DNA from: Pegea sp. RAD2-039
Lineage: Eukaryota > Chordata > Thaliacea > Salpida > Salpidae
DNA: 64,000 nt
Assembly (NCBI GenBank): GCA_034620365.1
Contig: JAQGEQ010000081.1
Location: 496,001-560,000 of the forward strand
Direction of reading: 5' to 3'
The notes under the pieces were generated by a model, which saw nothing but the letters and a program-made list of their open reading frames with translations, made no database searches and had not been told where the DNA came from. This document shows, one piece after another, positions 21,121-35,042 of the stretch; positions within the stretch are counted from its first letter, which is position 1, and each line of letters opens with the position of its first letter. A program made the position numbers and the translations under genes.

Positions 21121-22919
21121 CAATATTTATGAGGTTAACAGTTTCAATTATATATTTTTCAACAATGTATATTTGAGATATTTTTTTTCAACTAAAATAT
21201 TTTAGCAAAATAAAGAAATGCTGCAACAAATATTAATATTTAAAGAAAGTTATTCATAATATACAAAAGTAAATTTAATTTATAACTAATATTTGAACAT
21301 TGTAGAACAAATTTTGGAAAAGTATCTGGAATTTCCCTTTAATCATTTAGTTATCTAGTTTCCGTTTTTTTGCAAACAGTACTTTTATTTCAAACAATTT
21401 TGAGATGTTTTAAACAAAATAATAAGCATGTCAAAAAATTCTTTTTTATTGTTTACAGTAAAAAACTTTATTCCTTAGCAGAAATTAAACAAAAACGCCA
21501 TTATTAAGTTTGTTCCAGGATTTAAGGATTTTATTAAAGATAAAATCTTTTATCATAGTTGTTAGAGGTTTTAAATGGAGATTAGAATTTTTTATATTTT
21601 ATTTGCTTTGAAATTACTTTAGTTTGATAATTAAATAATGATACTTTTCTTCTAAAAAATTAACATGTATTAATCAATAACAAACATTTATTAAGACTTT
21701 TTAACGTAAAATTTTAAAACAGCAGCTGTCTTATAACAGAGTATCAATTCTTATTTTTTGCTTTTATTGACAATAAAAATATAAGTTCTATCTGATTGAT
21801 TTTAGCAACTTTTTAGAATAAAACTTAATGGTTAGTTTTCTATAAAGATAATCATAGCACAAAAAATATTAAATGAATATAATTTGGTCAACAAATTTCC
21901 TATTCAACTTGTCTTCAATTTCCAGATTACATTTTTTACTAGCGAAAATCAAATAATTTTTTAACATATAGCGCATTTGCTAAATTTTTAACAAAAACCA
22001 ACTTTCAAAGTAAATTATAAAGCTTCTAAAAATTTATTTTCGGGTTAAATAAACAAAAACTTTTTCTAACAGGAAAAATATTTAGTTGAAAGTCGAAAAA
22101 TAAAATTCTTGTCGGTTTTGGCTTATATAACTTCTTGAATGAGAAAATGATCTGTGTCTATCATACGAAACTGATCTAAACATTAAAACTTTAGCTTCCT
22201 ATTCATTTCTTCATTTTAGTTAGTTTCAATTTTTGTATTAAATGTTATTTTAAAAATTTATTATCTATATCAAACAATCATCTGTATAGATTGTGGTTGT
22301 CAACAAAAATAATTTTTTAATTATAAATGGAAATTTTCTAAGGACAATGCATGTAATTTAATTTCAAAATTACACTTTCTAAATTTAAATAAAAAAATTT
22401 TATAACCTTTCTATTTTAAAACACAATAGCTTTACTTTCAATCATTGTCTCATGTCTCAATAGTTTGAGGTTCTCAACAAAAATAATTTTTAGATTTTAT
22501 AAGTAATCTTTCTAAGGACAATATATATAACATAATTTCAAAATTATACTTTCTAAAATTAAATCATGAAATTTTATGAACCTTATCCTTTAAAACACAA
22601 TACTTTTACGATTTTAGTTTGTCTTTAATATAACAAGAAAGCAAATTATAAAGTATATGAAGAAACTTACATTTACCGTTTTTTCAATAAATGAAAAAAT
22701 AAGGTGAATAAACTGAAGTTAATTTAAATTTAACAAAAAATAACGACATTAAAAATAATAAAAAAATTTACAACTATCCCAATTATAAGGAGTACAAATT
22801 AGTTTTCTTAGTTGGACTATTTTTTAAATAATGTTATTTGAAAGTATTATTATCTTTAACAAACAGCAATCAGTAGATTAACAAAACTGAGATTTCTCTG
22901 CTACATTTCTCTTCTGAGA
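21121..22919 (+). repeat. Mixed R, D, Q and K pieces
   Basis: 21121-21640 is AT-rich and not assigned. R (about 21640-21850, ATATAAGTTCTATCTGATTG) matches 57780-57900. D is at 21890-22230. Q is present twice in part (22270-22430 and 22440-22800, both with CAACAAAAATAATTTTT), then K to 22919. No gene is seen. Confidence 0.5.
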
Positions 22920-23564
22920 AATTATCTTTCCTTATTATATTTTGCTAACTGTGCTAAAACAAGAAAAAAAGCAAAATGATAAATCTAAATGAATTTTAAT
23001 TTTAAAACAAAAAATTGGATGTAAAATTTGTTAAAGAACTGATTAATTAAAATACTGATTTTTTTTTAAACAGAAAACGTTTTTCTTAACAAAAATAACT
23101 AAAAAAGTTATGATTTTTATAAAATATATTAATCTGAAATGACAACTTGTTTGTTTTGCTATTAACAAACATTTGAATTGAAAATACATATACATATATT
23201 TGCTGATAGGTTTTTTAAATAGAAAAAAATAAAATAATTTTCCACGCGCAGTAGATGTAAGATTTTGCTAATTTCTTCAGTAATTTTGGTTAAATTTAAA
23301 ATGTACTCTTACTCAGCAAAAAAATACATTGTATAAATTAAAAAGTTGAAATTAGCCAAAGATATTGAGTTTGGAATAAATGATTATTAACGAAATCAAT
23401 TTTTTACCAGTTTACACCACAAACACTAGATTATATGAAGCTTTGACTCTCTATAGGATGTTTTTAAAAAGAAAATCGATTTTTTAATAGTAAATAGAGA
23501 TTAAGAACTGAAAAAATAATTACTTAGTAGCGTCTGTTTTAGATTATAAGTAGCTTATCTGTAA
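22920..23564 (+). repeat. E, C tail and B pieces
   Basis: An E end (TTTGCTAACTGTGCTAAAAC), a C tail without the GC-rich core (CCACGCGCAGTAGATGTAAG), and B pieces (CACCACAAACACTAGATTAT, GTAAATAGAGATTAAGA) follow each other. No gene is seen. Confidence 0.5.
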
Positions 23565-24060
23565 AAAGTAAGGATTTTAAAATTGCAACCCACAAACATT
23601 AGATAAGAATGCAATAATATATAACAGGAGTATAACGGTGAAAGAGATGAATTTGAAGTTCTCCATGTGTTTACTAATATTTTGAAGTTGAATAAGTTTC
23701 AACTTATAAATTATAACCATGATAGAGCTATAGAAAGTAATACTTTACAAAACAAATTAAGCTACAGAACACTTAACGTTCCTTAAGATATCACCTGTAA
23801 TCACTAATAATATTGATAATGATAAGAAAATATAATAATAATAGCATAAATAATCAGCGAATATTTAAAGGGCTGATTTGCTTCTCTATATAAAGGTTTG
23901 CTAATAACAAAACGAAGCGCGCTGGTTTTTGGTTTAGTTTAATTAATTTTGCTTCTTAAAAATCAAACAAATTATTTGTAAATCAGGACATCCGCAAGAT
24001 GTCATTGCAGGTACTTTATTTTATCTTTTTTATTATTGGTTGTAATATCAGTTTAATAAA
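23565..24060 (-). repeat. Inverted island of H and C blocks
   Basis: The reverse complement reads in normal C fashion: ATCTTGCGGATGTCCTG, TTGTTTGATTTTTAAGAAGC, TTGTTATTAGCAAACC. It then gives H landmarks AGTTGAAACTTATTCAAC, TTATATATTATTGC and TAATGTTTGTGGGTTG. The flanks on both sides are in the usual + orientation. Confidence 0.75.
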
Positions 24061-24317
24061 TTTGATTTTTTAATATTGAATTAAAGTTTTTGATTTTATT
24101 TAAAAAACAAAGAAACCACAATCTTTAGTAAATTTTGTATGTAAAAAAATATTTCTTTGCAATACTAAAGTAAGAAAAGAATATATCTCTTAAATAGAAG
24201 TAAATGTAATGAAAAACTCCTTGTCTTATTAGAGTTGAAATCAGATGTGAATTAGTAACTTAAATTTTAACGAGTTAATTGATTGGGGTCAGCCCATATT
24301 AATTTGCAAGAGATACA
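24061..24317 (+). repeat. Block F start
   Basis: F resumes in + orientation (AATATTGAATTAAAGTTTTT, TTTGCAATACTAAAG) immediately after the inverted island and without a preceding A. Confidence 0.55.
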
Positions 24318-25975
24318 GATAGTAAAGCATTTCATTGTTTAAATAAATATGAAATGAAATTGCTTAAAAGTTTAAGGATCTTTTTAAGTAAATTTAAATT
24401 ATTGGAGTTATGTAATACTTATTATTTATAAAAAACGTTTCTATTTAGCTTCACTAGGATTAGCAATATTTATCTTTAAGTCAGCCGTAAAAAAAACGGG
24501 TTCTGAAATAAAAATAACAACACAAACTAAAATGTTGATTCAATTTTGATTCACATAAGTCATTAATGACAGAATTTGTTAATGAGAAGTGTAATCATTT
24601 TAATAATTTGTTTTAAATACTTTATTGAACTTTGTTTAAATGTATCCTTGACTCGTAATATATTAACAAGGTTATATTTGTCATTAATACGATTGTCAGC
24701 CCAAAATTTAGCAGATAAACAGTCTAAAACCTTTTCTGTAAGAGCTAAGTAGCACCCATTAATATTTAATAGCATGTAACAAAATATTCTTGCTTTAAAA
24801 TGACTTTCCAGAATTAGAAAAAAAAGTTAAAATCAAGTGCCAACAGCGTCAGCTAGCGACTGTTGTGATTTACAAACAAATTGTTTGATTTTTAAGAAAC
24901 AAAAAACTAAACCAAAAAACAAACATCCCTTGGTTTTGTTATTAGCGAGCAATTGTATAGAAGATCAAATCAGCCCTTAAATTTTTTGCTGCAATGTTCT
25001 GTTATGCTAAAACGATTAAAAAACTCTTACACCTGCAATAGGTGTAAAACTTTGCTAACTTCTGTAATGAACGTTTTAAAAATTAAAATGTACACTTACT
25101 CTGCAAAAATTATAATTTTAAAAAGTTGAAAAATTAAAATAAAGTTGAAACTAGCCAAGGGTATTTATCTCTGAGAAATGATTATTAACAAATTCAATTT
25201 TTTTACAAGTCTACACCACAAACACTAGACTATAAGAATCTTTTAAATAATAGTATACTCGAAACGTAACATATATGTACGGTTGGTTATGTCAGGCAAC
25301 CTTTTATTAATTTGAAGTTGAATAAGTTTCAACAAATTTTAATCAATATTACCAAGTAGAAATATGGTTACAATTCTAAAGTTTTAGTTTTAAATATTTT
25401 TCAGCTCAACTTGATTTTCTATTTCTGGATAATAATTTTTACTGGCAAAAATTTAATTAGTTTACAACGCACTTATTAGAATATTTACAAAAGTAAACAT
25501 TAAAGTTTCTAAGCCTTTTTTGGTTCCCTTAAACAAAAAATTGTTTCTAAAGGATGAAAAATGTTCAGTTGAAAACTGACAGCTATAACTCTTGTCTGTT
25601 GTGGCTTATATAGTTTCTTGAACAATAAAATGATTTGATTATATATATACATATATTTGTATGTTATAGAAACTGATTCAAACATTAAAATATTTGCTTC
25701 CCATTCGATTCATATGCTTAAATCAAAAACAATGTTGACGCTTGCAATGCATTAATGACAGAAGTTTATCATGACAATCGTAATTATATTATTAATCTGT
25801 TTTTAATAGGATAATAAATTTTTGGAAACATATTTTTAGTATGTAGTAGATTAATAAGGATTAGTTTATTTGTCAGTAATAAGATTGTCAGTACAAAAGT
25901 AGGCTGATAAATAGTTAAAAACCAATTCTCTAATGGCTAGTGCCACATTTTAACATCAATTGTATTTAAGATAAG
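24318..25975 (+). repeat. Duplication of 1.66 kb, copy I
   Basis: The segment matches 29142-30797 at about 96% by eye, offset about 4822. It holds an F tail, C core C5 at 24841-24867, a B start and D. C5 forms the stem CAACAG/CTGTTG. A 70-codon minus frame (24563-24775) recurs in the partner only because of the duplication. Confidence 0.8.
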
Positions 25976-26690
25976 TTTTTGTGTTTTGAAATGATTTTTC
26001 AGTTTAAGAAGTCAAATGAAAGATAAAAAAATTAACGTACGGTTAACAGCGACAACTAGCGACTGTTCAAGTTTACAAATAATTCGACAAAAGTTTTTAA
26101 AACTAAATATATTAAACTAATATAACAAACAAACAACTCGTTTTGTTTTCTTATTAATAAAAATTTGTATAGAAAGTTAAATCAATTTATGCTACTAAAT
26201 TATTTCTTGCTATGTTCTATTAAATTCAAAACGTTAAAATAATTTTCCGCAGGCAAAAGCTGTAAAATTTTGCTAACTTCCTAAAAATTATTATTAAATT
26301 TCAAATATATGCTTACTCAGTAAAATATTATATTTTTTATAAGTTAAAAAGTAAAAGAAAATTGAAATTATCCCAAATATTCAATTTTTTACCAGCTTAC
26401 ACCATAAAGACTAGATTATAAGAAGGGTTTATATAATAAAAAACTGAGACTAAGGTTCCTTGCCGATAAATACTTCACTTTTTTCTAATTTGGAGTTGAA
26501 TAAATTTCAACAGACATCAATTAAATTTACCAACGAGAAATATGGTAGTAATGCTAAATTTTCCATTTGAATATTTAAAACTCAACTTGATATTCAACTT
26601 CTGGATTATAATTTATTCATAAATAATACTTTAAAATTTATTTGTTTTATAAGACAAATTTAATAATTTAGAAATTTATAATAATAAGAC
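25976..26690 (+). repeat. Blocks C6 and B
   Basis: C6 is at 26044-26068, with CAGCGACAACTAGCGACTG followed by TTCAAG, a subtype shared with C9 (33091-33116). B follows at 26385-26690. No gene is seen. Confidence 0.6.
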
Positions 26691-28600
26691 AAGTTAATGT
26701 AATGAAGAACTCTTTGTCTTATTAGAGTGGAAATTAGATGTTAAGAAGTAACCTAAATTTTACCGAGTTAATTTATTGGTTTCAGCCCATATTAAATCGC
26801 ACCGTATACAGATAGTAAAGCATTTCATTGTTTATATAACTATATAATGAAATTGCGTAAAAGTTCAAAGATTTTTTTTAAGTAAAATTAATTTGTTAAA
26901 ATTATGTACTAATTACTTTACATAAAAAATCTTATTTTTGCTTCACTAGCATTAGCGATATTTACCATAAAGTCACCCGTAAAAGTTGACAGATTCCAAA
27001 ATGACATGAATATAAGCAACAATAACGTACGTTGAATGCGTTGATGTTAAAAACTTTTGAGTCAAGCAGCCTCAATCTTTGTCTCATGTCTCAGTAGTTT
27101 GTGGTTCTCAAGAAAAATAATTTTGTAATTTTATACGTACTTTATCTAAGGACAATATATATAATTTCAAAATTATACGTTCTAAAATTAAATCATGAGA
27201 TTTTATGAACTGTATCTTTTAAAATACAATACTTTTACGATTTTAGTTTGTCTCTAATATAACTAGAAAGCAAGTTACAAACTATATGAAGAAACTGACA
27301 TTTACCGTCTTTTTTATAAATGCAAAAAATAAGGTGAATCTACTAAAGTTAAATTAACTTTAACAAAAAATAACGACATTAAAAATAGCATAAAAAGTTA
27401 CAACTATCCCAAGTATTAGGAGTGAAAATTAGTTTTCTTAGTTTGACTATTCTTTAAATAATATTATTTGAAAGTATTATTATCTTTATCAAACAACAAT
27501 CAGTAGATGAACGTAACTGAAATTTCTATGCTACAATTTCTTTTATAGGTTTATTTCGAAAATTTTCTAACAGAAGAAAGTAGAATAATATATTCTATAT
27601 AGCAAATGTATTTAAATTTGTCATAATCATCTAAACTGAGAAAGAAATTTCATTTCAATAAAAAATATTTTCTAATGCTTCACTAGCATCAACGTTATTT
27701 GCCATAAAATCACCCGTAAGAAAAAACGGGCTCCAAATATCAAAATTGTTTAAATAATTGCATTTACGCAAATTGAGTTTAATCTCAAACCTTGTTTATA
27801 AAGTGGTCTCAATCTTATGTTTGTGGTGCTCAAAATGATAGCTTAAAAATTTTATTAAGTAATTTTTACAGACAATCAGAAAACTTTTCAAAGCATTTTC
27901 AATAATGATAGTGAAAATATCATTTCTTATATATTTCTATGTATTTGATGTTTATAATGTTAAAATTGTATAATTTGTTAACTTAATTTAGTAAATTAAT
28001 AATCTAATAAGTTTACACTTTCAGTAAATTATGTTGAAAACATTTTCCAGTTTTCGCAGTTCAGAAAAAATATTCGACAAAAAAATTTAAAATGAAATAA
28101 AAATAAGATAATATTTTAATAATATAAATCCTTAACAACTTCAAGTGTTTTGTAGCTCGATATGTTCGCTTATGAATCTAATTTTATTAGAAAAACAATT
28201 TTATAATTTATATGTTGAAACTTGTTCAACTTCAAAATAATAATCAATGAAAATATTAACAATAACACCTGAATTTCAGGTAAAATTCGTTATACTCATC
28301 TTATATATTGTTTCATTTTAATCTCAGGTTTGTGAGTTAAAATTTTAAAATGTTTACTTACTGCAAATTTTGGTAAATCTTTTAATTTTGAAATTATGCA
28401 ATTTTTGCAAGATTTTATTATTCAGAAATTCCTTATCTTTCTTACTAAAGTCTTACTAAAGTCTTACTAATTTTATGTTTTAGTTGCATTGTGAAATTCT
28501 AAAAAACTTTTCTATATACTAAACTTGTTAATAAAGCAACTAATTTTGAAGAACTGTCTTGTTTGTTTTTTAATGCAATTTTTCTATAGATTTTCATCTC
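26691..28600 (+). repeat. Collinear blocks F, Q, K, P, H
   Basis: This long run matches 54310-56075 at about 92-95% by eye, and 9990-11830 and 45700-47400 less closely. The CCCGT/ACGGG hairpin of block P is at 27713-27730. The H TATA-like series is near 28295-28335. No gene is seen. Confidence 0.7.
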
Positions 28601-29141
28601 GTCAATTAATATTTTTCTTTTTTAAGAAAAATAACTTTTCTAAGTAATAAATTATTTATGTTTAAAAGTATCTTTAGGAAAAATGTCTTTTAAAAATGCT
28701 TAAAAGTTTAAATAATTTCGAAATTACAGAGAAATAAAAACGTGAAAAACAATAAAATATATAAATAAATTCCATCTGCATTTTCTTATCAAAGTCGATT
28801 TGTTAATAGTAAATAGAGATTAAGATCTACAAAAAAATTAATCTATTAGCGTTTGTTTTAGATTATAGGTAGCTTATATAATTTTGTGAAATACACAATT
28901 TCGTAAATTTTCTATTTTCCTTTTTTTTAAATGAAAAAAAAAATAAGTTTAATATAAATACATGATTTTCTTCATGAAATTTAACATAAAATTTAAATTA
29001 ATTTTAAGTTAGTAAGTTTAACTGTTTAAAAATTTTTAATAGTATTAAATATATTATTAGAAAACATTTCAAATAAAATGGTTTTTTTTCTATGTTTACG
29101 TAATCTACTTTGTACAGACTTTAGTTGATTTATTTTTAGCT
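28601..29141 (+). repeat. Repeat block S
   Basis: Landmarks are AACGTGAAAAACAATAAAAT, TCTATCTGCATTTTCTT-like sequence, GTAAATAGAGATTAAGATCT and TATTAGCGTTTGTTTTAGAT. Copies are at 47400-47870, 51470-51960 and 63380-63790. The block is cut short at about 29141, where the duplication copy begins. Confidence 0.6.
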
Positions 29142-30797
29142 AGTAAAGCATTTCATTGTTTAGAGAAATATGAAATGAAATTGCTTACAATTTTAAGGAT
29201 CTTTTTAAGTAAATTTAAATTGTTGGAGTTATGTAATATTTACTATTTATAAAAAACGTTTCTATTTAGCTTCACTAGGATTAGCAATATTTATCTTTAA
29301 GTCAGCCGTAAAAAAACGGGTTACGAAATAAAAAGAACAACACAAACTAGAATGTGGATTCAATTTTGATGCATACACAAATCATTAATGACAGAAGTTG
29401 TTCATGACAAGTGTAATAATTTTAATAATTTGTTTTAAATACTTTATTGAACTTTGTTTAAATGTATCCTTGACTCGTAATATATTAACAAGGTTATATT
29501 TGTCATTAATACGATTGTCAGCACAAAATTTAGCAGATAAACAGTCTAAAACCTTTTCTATAAGAGCTAAGTAGCACCCATTAATATTTAATAGCACTTA
29601 ACAAATTATTCTTGCTTTAAAATGTTTTTTCAGAATTAGAAAAAAAAGTTAAAATCAAGTACCAACAGCGTCAGCTAGCGATTGTTGTGATTTACAAACA
29701 TATTGTTGGATTTTTAAGAAACAAAAAAATAAACCAAAAAACAAACATCCCTTGACTTTGTTATTAGCGAGCAATTGTATAGAAGATCATATCAGCCCTT
29801 TAATTATTTGCTGCAATGTTCTGTTGTGCTAAAACGATTAAAATACTCTTCCACGTGCAATAGTTGTAAAACTTTGCTAACTTCTGTAATTAACGTTTTA
29901 AAAATTAAAATGTACACTTACTCTGCAAAAATTATAATTTTAAAAAGTTGAAAAATTAAAATAAAGTTAAAAATAGCCAAGGGTATTAATCTCTGAGAAA
30001 TGATTATAAACAAATTCAATTTTTTTACAAGTCTACACCACAAACACTAGACTATAAGATTCTTTTAAATAATAGTATACTCGAAACGTAACACATATGT
30101 ACGGTTGGTTATATCAGGCAATCTTTTATTAATTTGAAGTTGAATAAGTTTCAACAAATTTTAATCAATATTACCAAGTAGAAATATGGTTACAATTCTA
30201 TAGTTTTAATTTTAAACATTTTTCAGCTCAACTTGGTTTTCAATTTCTGGATAACAATTTTTACTGGCGAAAATTTAATTAGTTGACAACGCACTTATTA
30301 GATTATGTACAAAAATAAACTTTATAGTTTCTAAGCCTTTTTTGGTTCCCTTAAACAAAAAATTGTTTCTAAAGGATGAAAAATGTTCAGTTGTAAGCTG
30401 ACAGCTGTAACTGTTGTCTGTTTTGACTTATATAGTTTCTTGAACAATAAAATGATTTGATTATATATCTACATATATATGTATATTATAGAAACTGATT
30501 CAAACATTAAAATATATACTTCCCATTCTTTTCATATGCTTAAATCAAAAACAATTTTGACGCTTACAATGCATTAATGACAGAAGTTTTTCATGAAAAT
30601 TGTAATAATATTATTAATCTGTTTTTATTAGTTTAATAAATTTGTGGAAATATATTTTTGGTATGTAGTAGATTAATAAGAATTAGTTTATTTGTCAGTA
30701 ATAAGATTGTCAGTACAAAAGTAGGCTGTTAAATAGTTAAAAACCAATTCTCTAATGGCTAGTGCCACATTTTAACATCAATTGTATTTAAGATTTA
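29142..30797 (+). repeat. Duplication of 1.66 kb, copy II
   Basis: Partner of 24318-25975. It contains C core C7 at 29662-29689. The left edge joins the S/E sequence ATTTATTTTTAG to F sequence at CTAGTAAAGCATTTC. The right edge joins ATTGTATTTAAG to a different C block. No gene is seen. Confidence 0.8.
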
Positions 30798-31990
30798 ATT
30801 TATTTGTCAATAATAAGACTGTCAGTAAAAAATAAAGGAATTAAACAGTCTAACATTAATTCATTAAGAGTTAAGTGCCACATTTAGTATCGAATCATAC
30901 TAAAGAAAAAAATTCTGGTCTCAAAATGGTTGGTCAGAATGAGAAATCGAATTAAAAAAATATATAGTTTTACCAACAGCGACAGCTAGCGGATGTTGTG
31001 ATTTACAAATAACTTGTTTGATTTTTAAGAAGCAAAAAAAGATTAAACTAAACCAAAAACAAACAACTCGCTTGATTTTGTTATTACTGAACGTTTGTAG
31101 AGAAAATCAAATCATCCTTTAAATTATTTGCTGATTTTTTATGTTAAATTAAATCGATTAAAATAATTTTCAACACGTAGTAGATGTAACCTTTTGCCAA
31201 TTTCTTCAATAGTTCCTTTTTAATTTAAAATACACACTTAGTCAGCAAAATTTATATTTTAGAAAAGTTAGTGAGTAAACATAGGTTGAAACTAGCCAAG
31301 GGCTTTGAGCTCTGAAAAATTAATTTATAACGATTTCAAGGTTTTACCAGTTTACAACACAAACAGTAGAATATAAGAAACTTATAAATAGCTTTATACT
31401 GACTGAAAGAGATTAGGTATAACGGTCTTATTCGAATGATTGACTAAATATCATATTAATTTGAAGTTGAATGAATTTTAACAAACTGTAATCAATATTA
31501 CCAAGCAGTGTATCAACTGCTACCTTTTAACTTGCATATGGTTTTCTGGTATAATTTTCAAACGCAAAAAATAGGTTGTTATCGTTTATAAAAGAAGTTA
31601 GACCATACTTGACTTTTTAAAGCTTAGATTAATTCTCTATGGGATTTTTTAAACCGAAAATCGATTTTGTAAAAGTACCCATAGATTAATAATTGTAAAA
31701 AAATTAACGTATTAGCGATTGATTTGGATTATAAGTAGCTTCCTTAGCTGTTTTGAAATTTTTATTATTAGTTAAAATATTATTAGATGATATTTTAAAT
31801 GAAATTGCTTGTTTCTAAGTTTAAAATGATTATCATTGAGGTTTAAATAACCTCAATACAATAACTACCAAAAAAAAATTTTCTAATATTTTATACACTC
31901 ACAGTACTTGTTAACCTAATTAAAAACCGGCTTTAACAATAATTGATCATCAACAAAATCAAAAAACTGTAGAATGTCTGTGTTTTTAAA
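30798..31990 (+). repeat. Blocks C8, B and M end
   Basis: The C core CAGCGACAGCTAGCGGATG is at 30973-31000. 30798-31430 pairs with 12918-13559. B is at 31330-31860 with CAAGCAGTGTATCAACT. A short M end (TTTTATACACTCACAGTACT) leads into A9. No gene is seen. Confidence 0.6.
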
Positions 31991-32135
31991 TTCAACTGAA
32001 AATATCAGTTTCAAAATGTTAGAAAAAAGACAAGAACTTTGTAAGACTTTTATATATGAAAGATATTGACCTTATAAATAAGCCAGATTTAGTCTCATAT
32101 TTGTGGGTTGAAACAGAAAAAAGTAAAGTTCTTGA
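31991..32135 (+). repeat. Repeat block A9
   Basis: The core is at 32072-32109. It is consensus-like apart from GATTTAGTCTCA. Confidence 0.7.
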
Positions 32136-33010
32136 AAACAAATTTTTAGAAATGAAGTTCCTTATTTATTCATTATATATATTAAAATAGAATTATTTTA
32201 ATTTTAAGTTGAAAAAGAGAAAAGTAGATTTCATGATAACAAAAGACAACGATAAGTTTTATATAAGTGACAGCAATATTTTTCCTGATTTGATTTGAAT
32301 TATTTTCACTAAAAGTGCTTTGTATAGTTGTGAACTGCAATGCAGTCCTAAATGCATTCCAATGGTTTTTAAACGAGATTAGGATTTTTTGATTTTAGTT
32401 TCATTATATTTAATTTATTTTGATAATTTAATAAATATACAAAATAATACACGTATAGTAATCAATAACTAAAATTTATGTAAACTTTTTGATTTAACAA
32501 TTTAATACAAGAGCATTCTAATAGCATATTTCTTAACTTTTATTTTGCTTTTTTTAATATTAAAATATAAATTATATCTGATTGATGCTTAGCGAAATTT
32601 TGAAATAAAATTGTTTGGTTAATTTTCTAGATAGAAAAGAATAGCACTACAAAATATGAAATTAATTTTTTTTGACAATTTTCTAATTCAAGTTGTTATC
32701 AATTTATAGATTATTTTTCTACTAGCTAGAATCCAATAAGTTTGCAACAACAAGCGCATTTGTTAAATTATCAACAAAAGTAAACTTTGAAGGTAAATAA
32801 TAAATATTCTAAATTTTTTTTGTTGAATTTCCTAAAAAAAAATTTTTCTAAGGAGGAAAAAAAACATAGTTGAAAACTGACAGCTATAACTGTTGTTTGT
32901 TTTGACTTTTATAGCTTTTTGAATAAGAAAATGATTTGTTCATCATGGAAACTGATCTACAAAATAAGCTTTTGCTTCGTATTGATTACTTATGTTTAAA
33001 TCAATAACAA
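32136..33010 (+). repeat. Blocks R and D
   Basis: Similar to 56078-57000 and 59842-60720. Landmarks are TTTTATATAAGTGACA, ACTAAAAGTGCTTTGTA, AAGAGCATTCTAATAGCATA and AACTGACAGCTATAACTG. No gene is seen. Confidence 0.6.
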
Positions 33011-34480
33011 ACTTAACGCAAAGAAATATGTTTTGAAATGATTTTTCAGTTTAAGAAGTCAAATGAAAAATAAAAAAACTAACGTAAGGTTGACAGCGAC
33101 AACTAGCGACTGTTCAAGCTTACAAACAATTCGACAAAAGTTTTTAAAACTAAATATATTAAACTAATATAACAAACAAACAACTCGTTTTGTTTTCTTA
33201 TTAATAAAAATTTGAAAAGAAAGTTGAATCAACTTAGGCTACTAAATTATTTGCTGCTATGATCTATTAATTTCAAACCATTAAAATAATTTTCCGCAGG
33301 CAATAGCTGTAAAATTTTACTAATTTCTTAAGTAATTTTTGTTAAATTTAAAATGTACTCTTACTCAGCAAAAGTATTATAATTTTATAATAATTTTATA
33401 ATACAACTTTTTTAAATACTTTATTCAAATTTGTTCAAGTATATCTTTGACTTGTAATTCATTAATTAGATATAATATATCTGTCAGTAATACGATTGTC
33501 ATTACAAAAGTAAGCAGTTAAACAGTCTAAATTCGATTCTATAAGAGATAAGTGCCGCAGTTTAATATCGAATCGTACTTAGTAAAAATACCATTGTTTT
33601 AAAATAGTTTTTCACAATGGGAAATAAAGTACGAACAGCGACAGCTAGAAGTTATTGTGATTTACAAATAACTTGTTGGATTTTTAAGTAACAAAAAAAA
33701 TTAAACTAAACCAAAAACAAACATCTCGCTTTGTTTTAATATCACCGAATTTTTGTATAGAAAATCAAATTAGCTTTTAAATTATTTGCTGATATTTAAT
33801 GTTAATTTAAAGCGATTAAATTAATTTTCCAAACGTAGTAGACGTAAACGTTTGCCAATTTCTTCAATAGTTCTTTTTAAATTTAAAATACACACTTAGT
33901 CAGCAAAAATTATATTTTAGAAAAGTTAGTAAGTAAAAAAAGTTGAAATTAGCCAAAGGCTTTGAGCTCTGAAAAATTAATTTATAACGATTTCAAGGTT
34001 TTTTCAGTCTACACCACAAACAGTAGTTTATAAGAAGCTTTTATATAGCTATATACTGAGTGAAGAAGAATAAGTACATCGATCCAATTCAAATAAAGTG
34101 CTAAATAACTATTTATTTTGAAGTTGAATGAATTTCAACAAACTTTAATCAATATTACCAAGCAGTGTATCAACTACTACTGTTTATCTTGCACATGGCT
34201 TCCTCATATAATATTCGAACGTAAAAAATAGGTTTATTATCGTTTATAAAAGAAATTAGAACAAATTTGACTTTTTAAAGCTTAGATTGACTCTCTATAG
34301 GATCTTCTTAAACAGATTGTCAATTTTGTTATAGTAAATATAGATTAAGAATTGAAAAAAAATAACAACTTTTTAACGTTTGTTTTGGATTATTAGCAGC
34401 TTATTTAGCTGTTTAGAATTTGTATTATTAGTAAATATATTATTAGATAATATTTTAAATGAAATTGCTTGTTTCTAAGT
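33011..34480 (+). repeat. Blocks C9, C10 and B
   Basis: Two C blocks stand close together: C9 core at 33091-33116 and C10 core at 33633-33659 (GCGACAGCTAGAAG, decayed). B follows from 34010 to 34480. No gene is seen. Confidence 0.6.
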
Positions 34481-34970
34481 TTAAAATGATTATCATTTAA
34501 GTTTAATTTTTATGACCCTATCTACTTTTTTTCAGAATTTACTTAGACTTAGTGTTATTTATAACCATTTGTATGGCAATTAATTTTTTATTATTAGAAA
34601 TTTACTTTTTTCATGAAAATTCTTTACAATTACTAGTTGTAACTTAATTGTCTAAAAAGTATTCATAAAATAATCAAAAATTTTTCATTTTCTCCATCAA
34701 ATGAGCTTAGTTTTAAATTTATACGAATTTATTTATTATTATGTTTGTTTGGATCAACATTACTTAGACGTAGTCGTTAATCAAAAAGAAAGTCGTTTTT
34801 AAATGCAAACTTCACCCCAATTTTTATTAAATGTTTCAATATTCTGCATTATTTAACTTTATTTATCATAAAATAGAACGGAATTTATTTATGATTCAAA
34901 ATTCATTTCTTGAAAAGATTTTTAAACTTTTATTTTGAGAAAAAAATCAGATTTTGTAAAAACAACTAAA

Positions 34971-35042
34971 TCTACCTCGGTGGGAATCCAACTCGCCCTT
35001 GCAGCGTGGTAGGCAAGAAATCTACCATTGAACCACAAATGC
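34971..35042 (-). pseudogene. Decayed tRNA-Gly-like sequence, copy II
   Basis: Identical in layout to 3544-3615, with the same ACC anticodon loop and the same unpaired acceptor. The two copies therefore decayed before the segmental duplication. Confidence 0.75.

Noticed and set aside
24563..24775. A 70-codon minus frame repeated at 29385-29597
   Set aside because: Both copies lie in the 1.66-kb duplication, the sequence has no recognisable domain, and other C-type blocks do not keep the frame.
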